Origin: an uncultured Paracoccaceae bacterium
GTDB lineage: Bacteria; Pseudomonadota; Alphaproteobacteria; Rhodobacterales; Rhodobacteraceae
Direction: 5' to 3'
NCBI GenBank assembly: GCA_937995865.1
Contig: CALKJA010000040.1
Coordinates: 1-41,162 of the forward strand
Length of the DNA: 41,162 bases
Shown: positions 41,024-41,162 of the stretch, one piece after another
Numbering within the stretch: position 1 is the first letter of the stretch
Layout of the letters: every line of letters begins with the position of its first letter
Position numbers and translations under genes: made by a program
Notes under the pieces: model-generated
Database searches by the model: none
What the model was told of the DNA's origin: nothing
The model's input: only the letters and a program-made list of their open reading frames with translations

Positions 41024-41162
41024 ATGGTAGAAATTCGCGGGATTGAATTCCAAGCAAACGACAGCAACGATATGGGATTGGAGTTTGTGAACCTGAGCCA
41101 CCGTTTTGGGTATCAGTGCCCGAACTGGCCTTACTTCAAAGATGTTGCCATTGAGCGTAAGC
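41024..41162 (+). CDS. Cyclase-family protein (kynurenine formamidase-like), 3' truncated
   Basis: The window ends after 46 codons. The N-terminus MVEIRGIEFQANDSNDMGLE is followed by FVNLSHRFGYQCPNWPYF, matching the DLSHxxxxxxPxWP start of the Cyclase family (PF04199), which includes kynurenine formamidase and isatin hydrolase-like amidases. The His of LSH is at the edge of the metal site; the HxGTHxDxP motif is beyond the window. GAGAGG lies about 7 nt before the ATG. Its divergent partner is the IclR regulator. Confidence 0.72.
   Translation, partial: MVEIRGIEFQANDSNDMGLEFVNLSHRFGYQCPNWPYFKDVAIERK

Noticed and set aside
1-41162. CRISPR array, insertion sequence, phage genes or replication origin
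   Set aside because: No regularly spaced repeats, transposase or integrase motifs, phage structural genes, or DnaA-box clusters were noticed on reading the whole window.

Overview
The window reads as a GC-rich chromosomal segment of an alphaproteobacterium of the Rhodobacteraceae (Roseobacter group). The evidence is a Hint-domain secreted-type protein, a cytochrome bc1 operon petABC with a Tat-type Rieske subunit, a PetP/PetR-like regulator pair, the xseB-ispA-dxs block, and intergenic repeats built around GGGAGTATTT and GGGGC-TG-GCCCC. It looks like core or stable accessory chromosome. I found no IS element, prophage, CRISPR array or replication origin. Assignments rest on reading motifs and on knowledge of the families; no database search was run.

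Layout. 1-3.9 kb: end of a Hint-domain protein, a periplasmic DUF4198-type protein head-to-head with a HupE/UreJ-type membrane protein, and an EamA transporter. 3.9-6.3 kb: ilvE facing petP-petR, then structured repeat A. 6.3-10.4 kb: HDAC-like deacetylase, xseB, ispA and dxs (isoprenoid precursors). 10.5-12.7 kb: a six-helix membrane protein, a YeeZ-like SDR protein and a methyltransferase. 12.7-18.0 kb: a probable carnitine/betaine-type CoA-thioester module (CaiD-like hydratase, ATP-grasp acyl-CoA synthetase, acyl-CoA dehydrogenase) facing a GlxA-type AraC regulator. 18.1-18.8 kb: a LAS-peptidase-like gene split by an in-frame TAA. 18.8-21.1 kb: a minus-strand run of arsC, VOC protein, DUF2306 membrane protein, class II aldolase-like protein and a small protein. 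21.3-24.6 kb: ade-amn (adenine/AMP catabolism). 24.7-27.8 kb: HU, LysE and EamA exporters, CcdA and a Tat-exported thioredoxin, then repeat C. 28-29.1 kb: aroC. 29.5-32.8 kb: a TPP riboswitch controlling thiBPQ. 32.9-35.8 kb: petABC on the minus strand, preceded by a possible 32-residue small ORF and a promoter with a palindrome. 35.9-39.6 kb: GST, a small protein, PaiB-like protein, mtaB and dapF. 39.7 kb: tRNA-Lys. 40-41.2 kb: an IclR regulator facing a truncated cyclase-family gene, with operator-like repeats between them.

The most unusual signals are these: DapF has Ser where the family has its second catalytic Cys (one base change would restore it); the LAS-peptidase-like frame is open on both sides of a single TAA; a possible small membrane ORF lies directly upstream of petA, with a 7-5-7 inverted repeat filling the spacer of the candidate promoter; a 10-bp tandem repeat sits in the ilvE/petP intergenic region; and a repeat family keeps its hairpins while the stem sequences differ completely.
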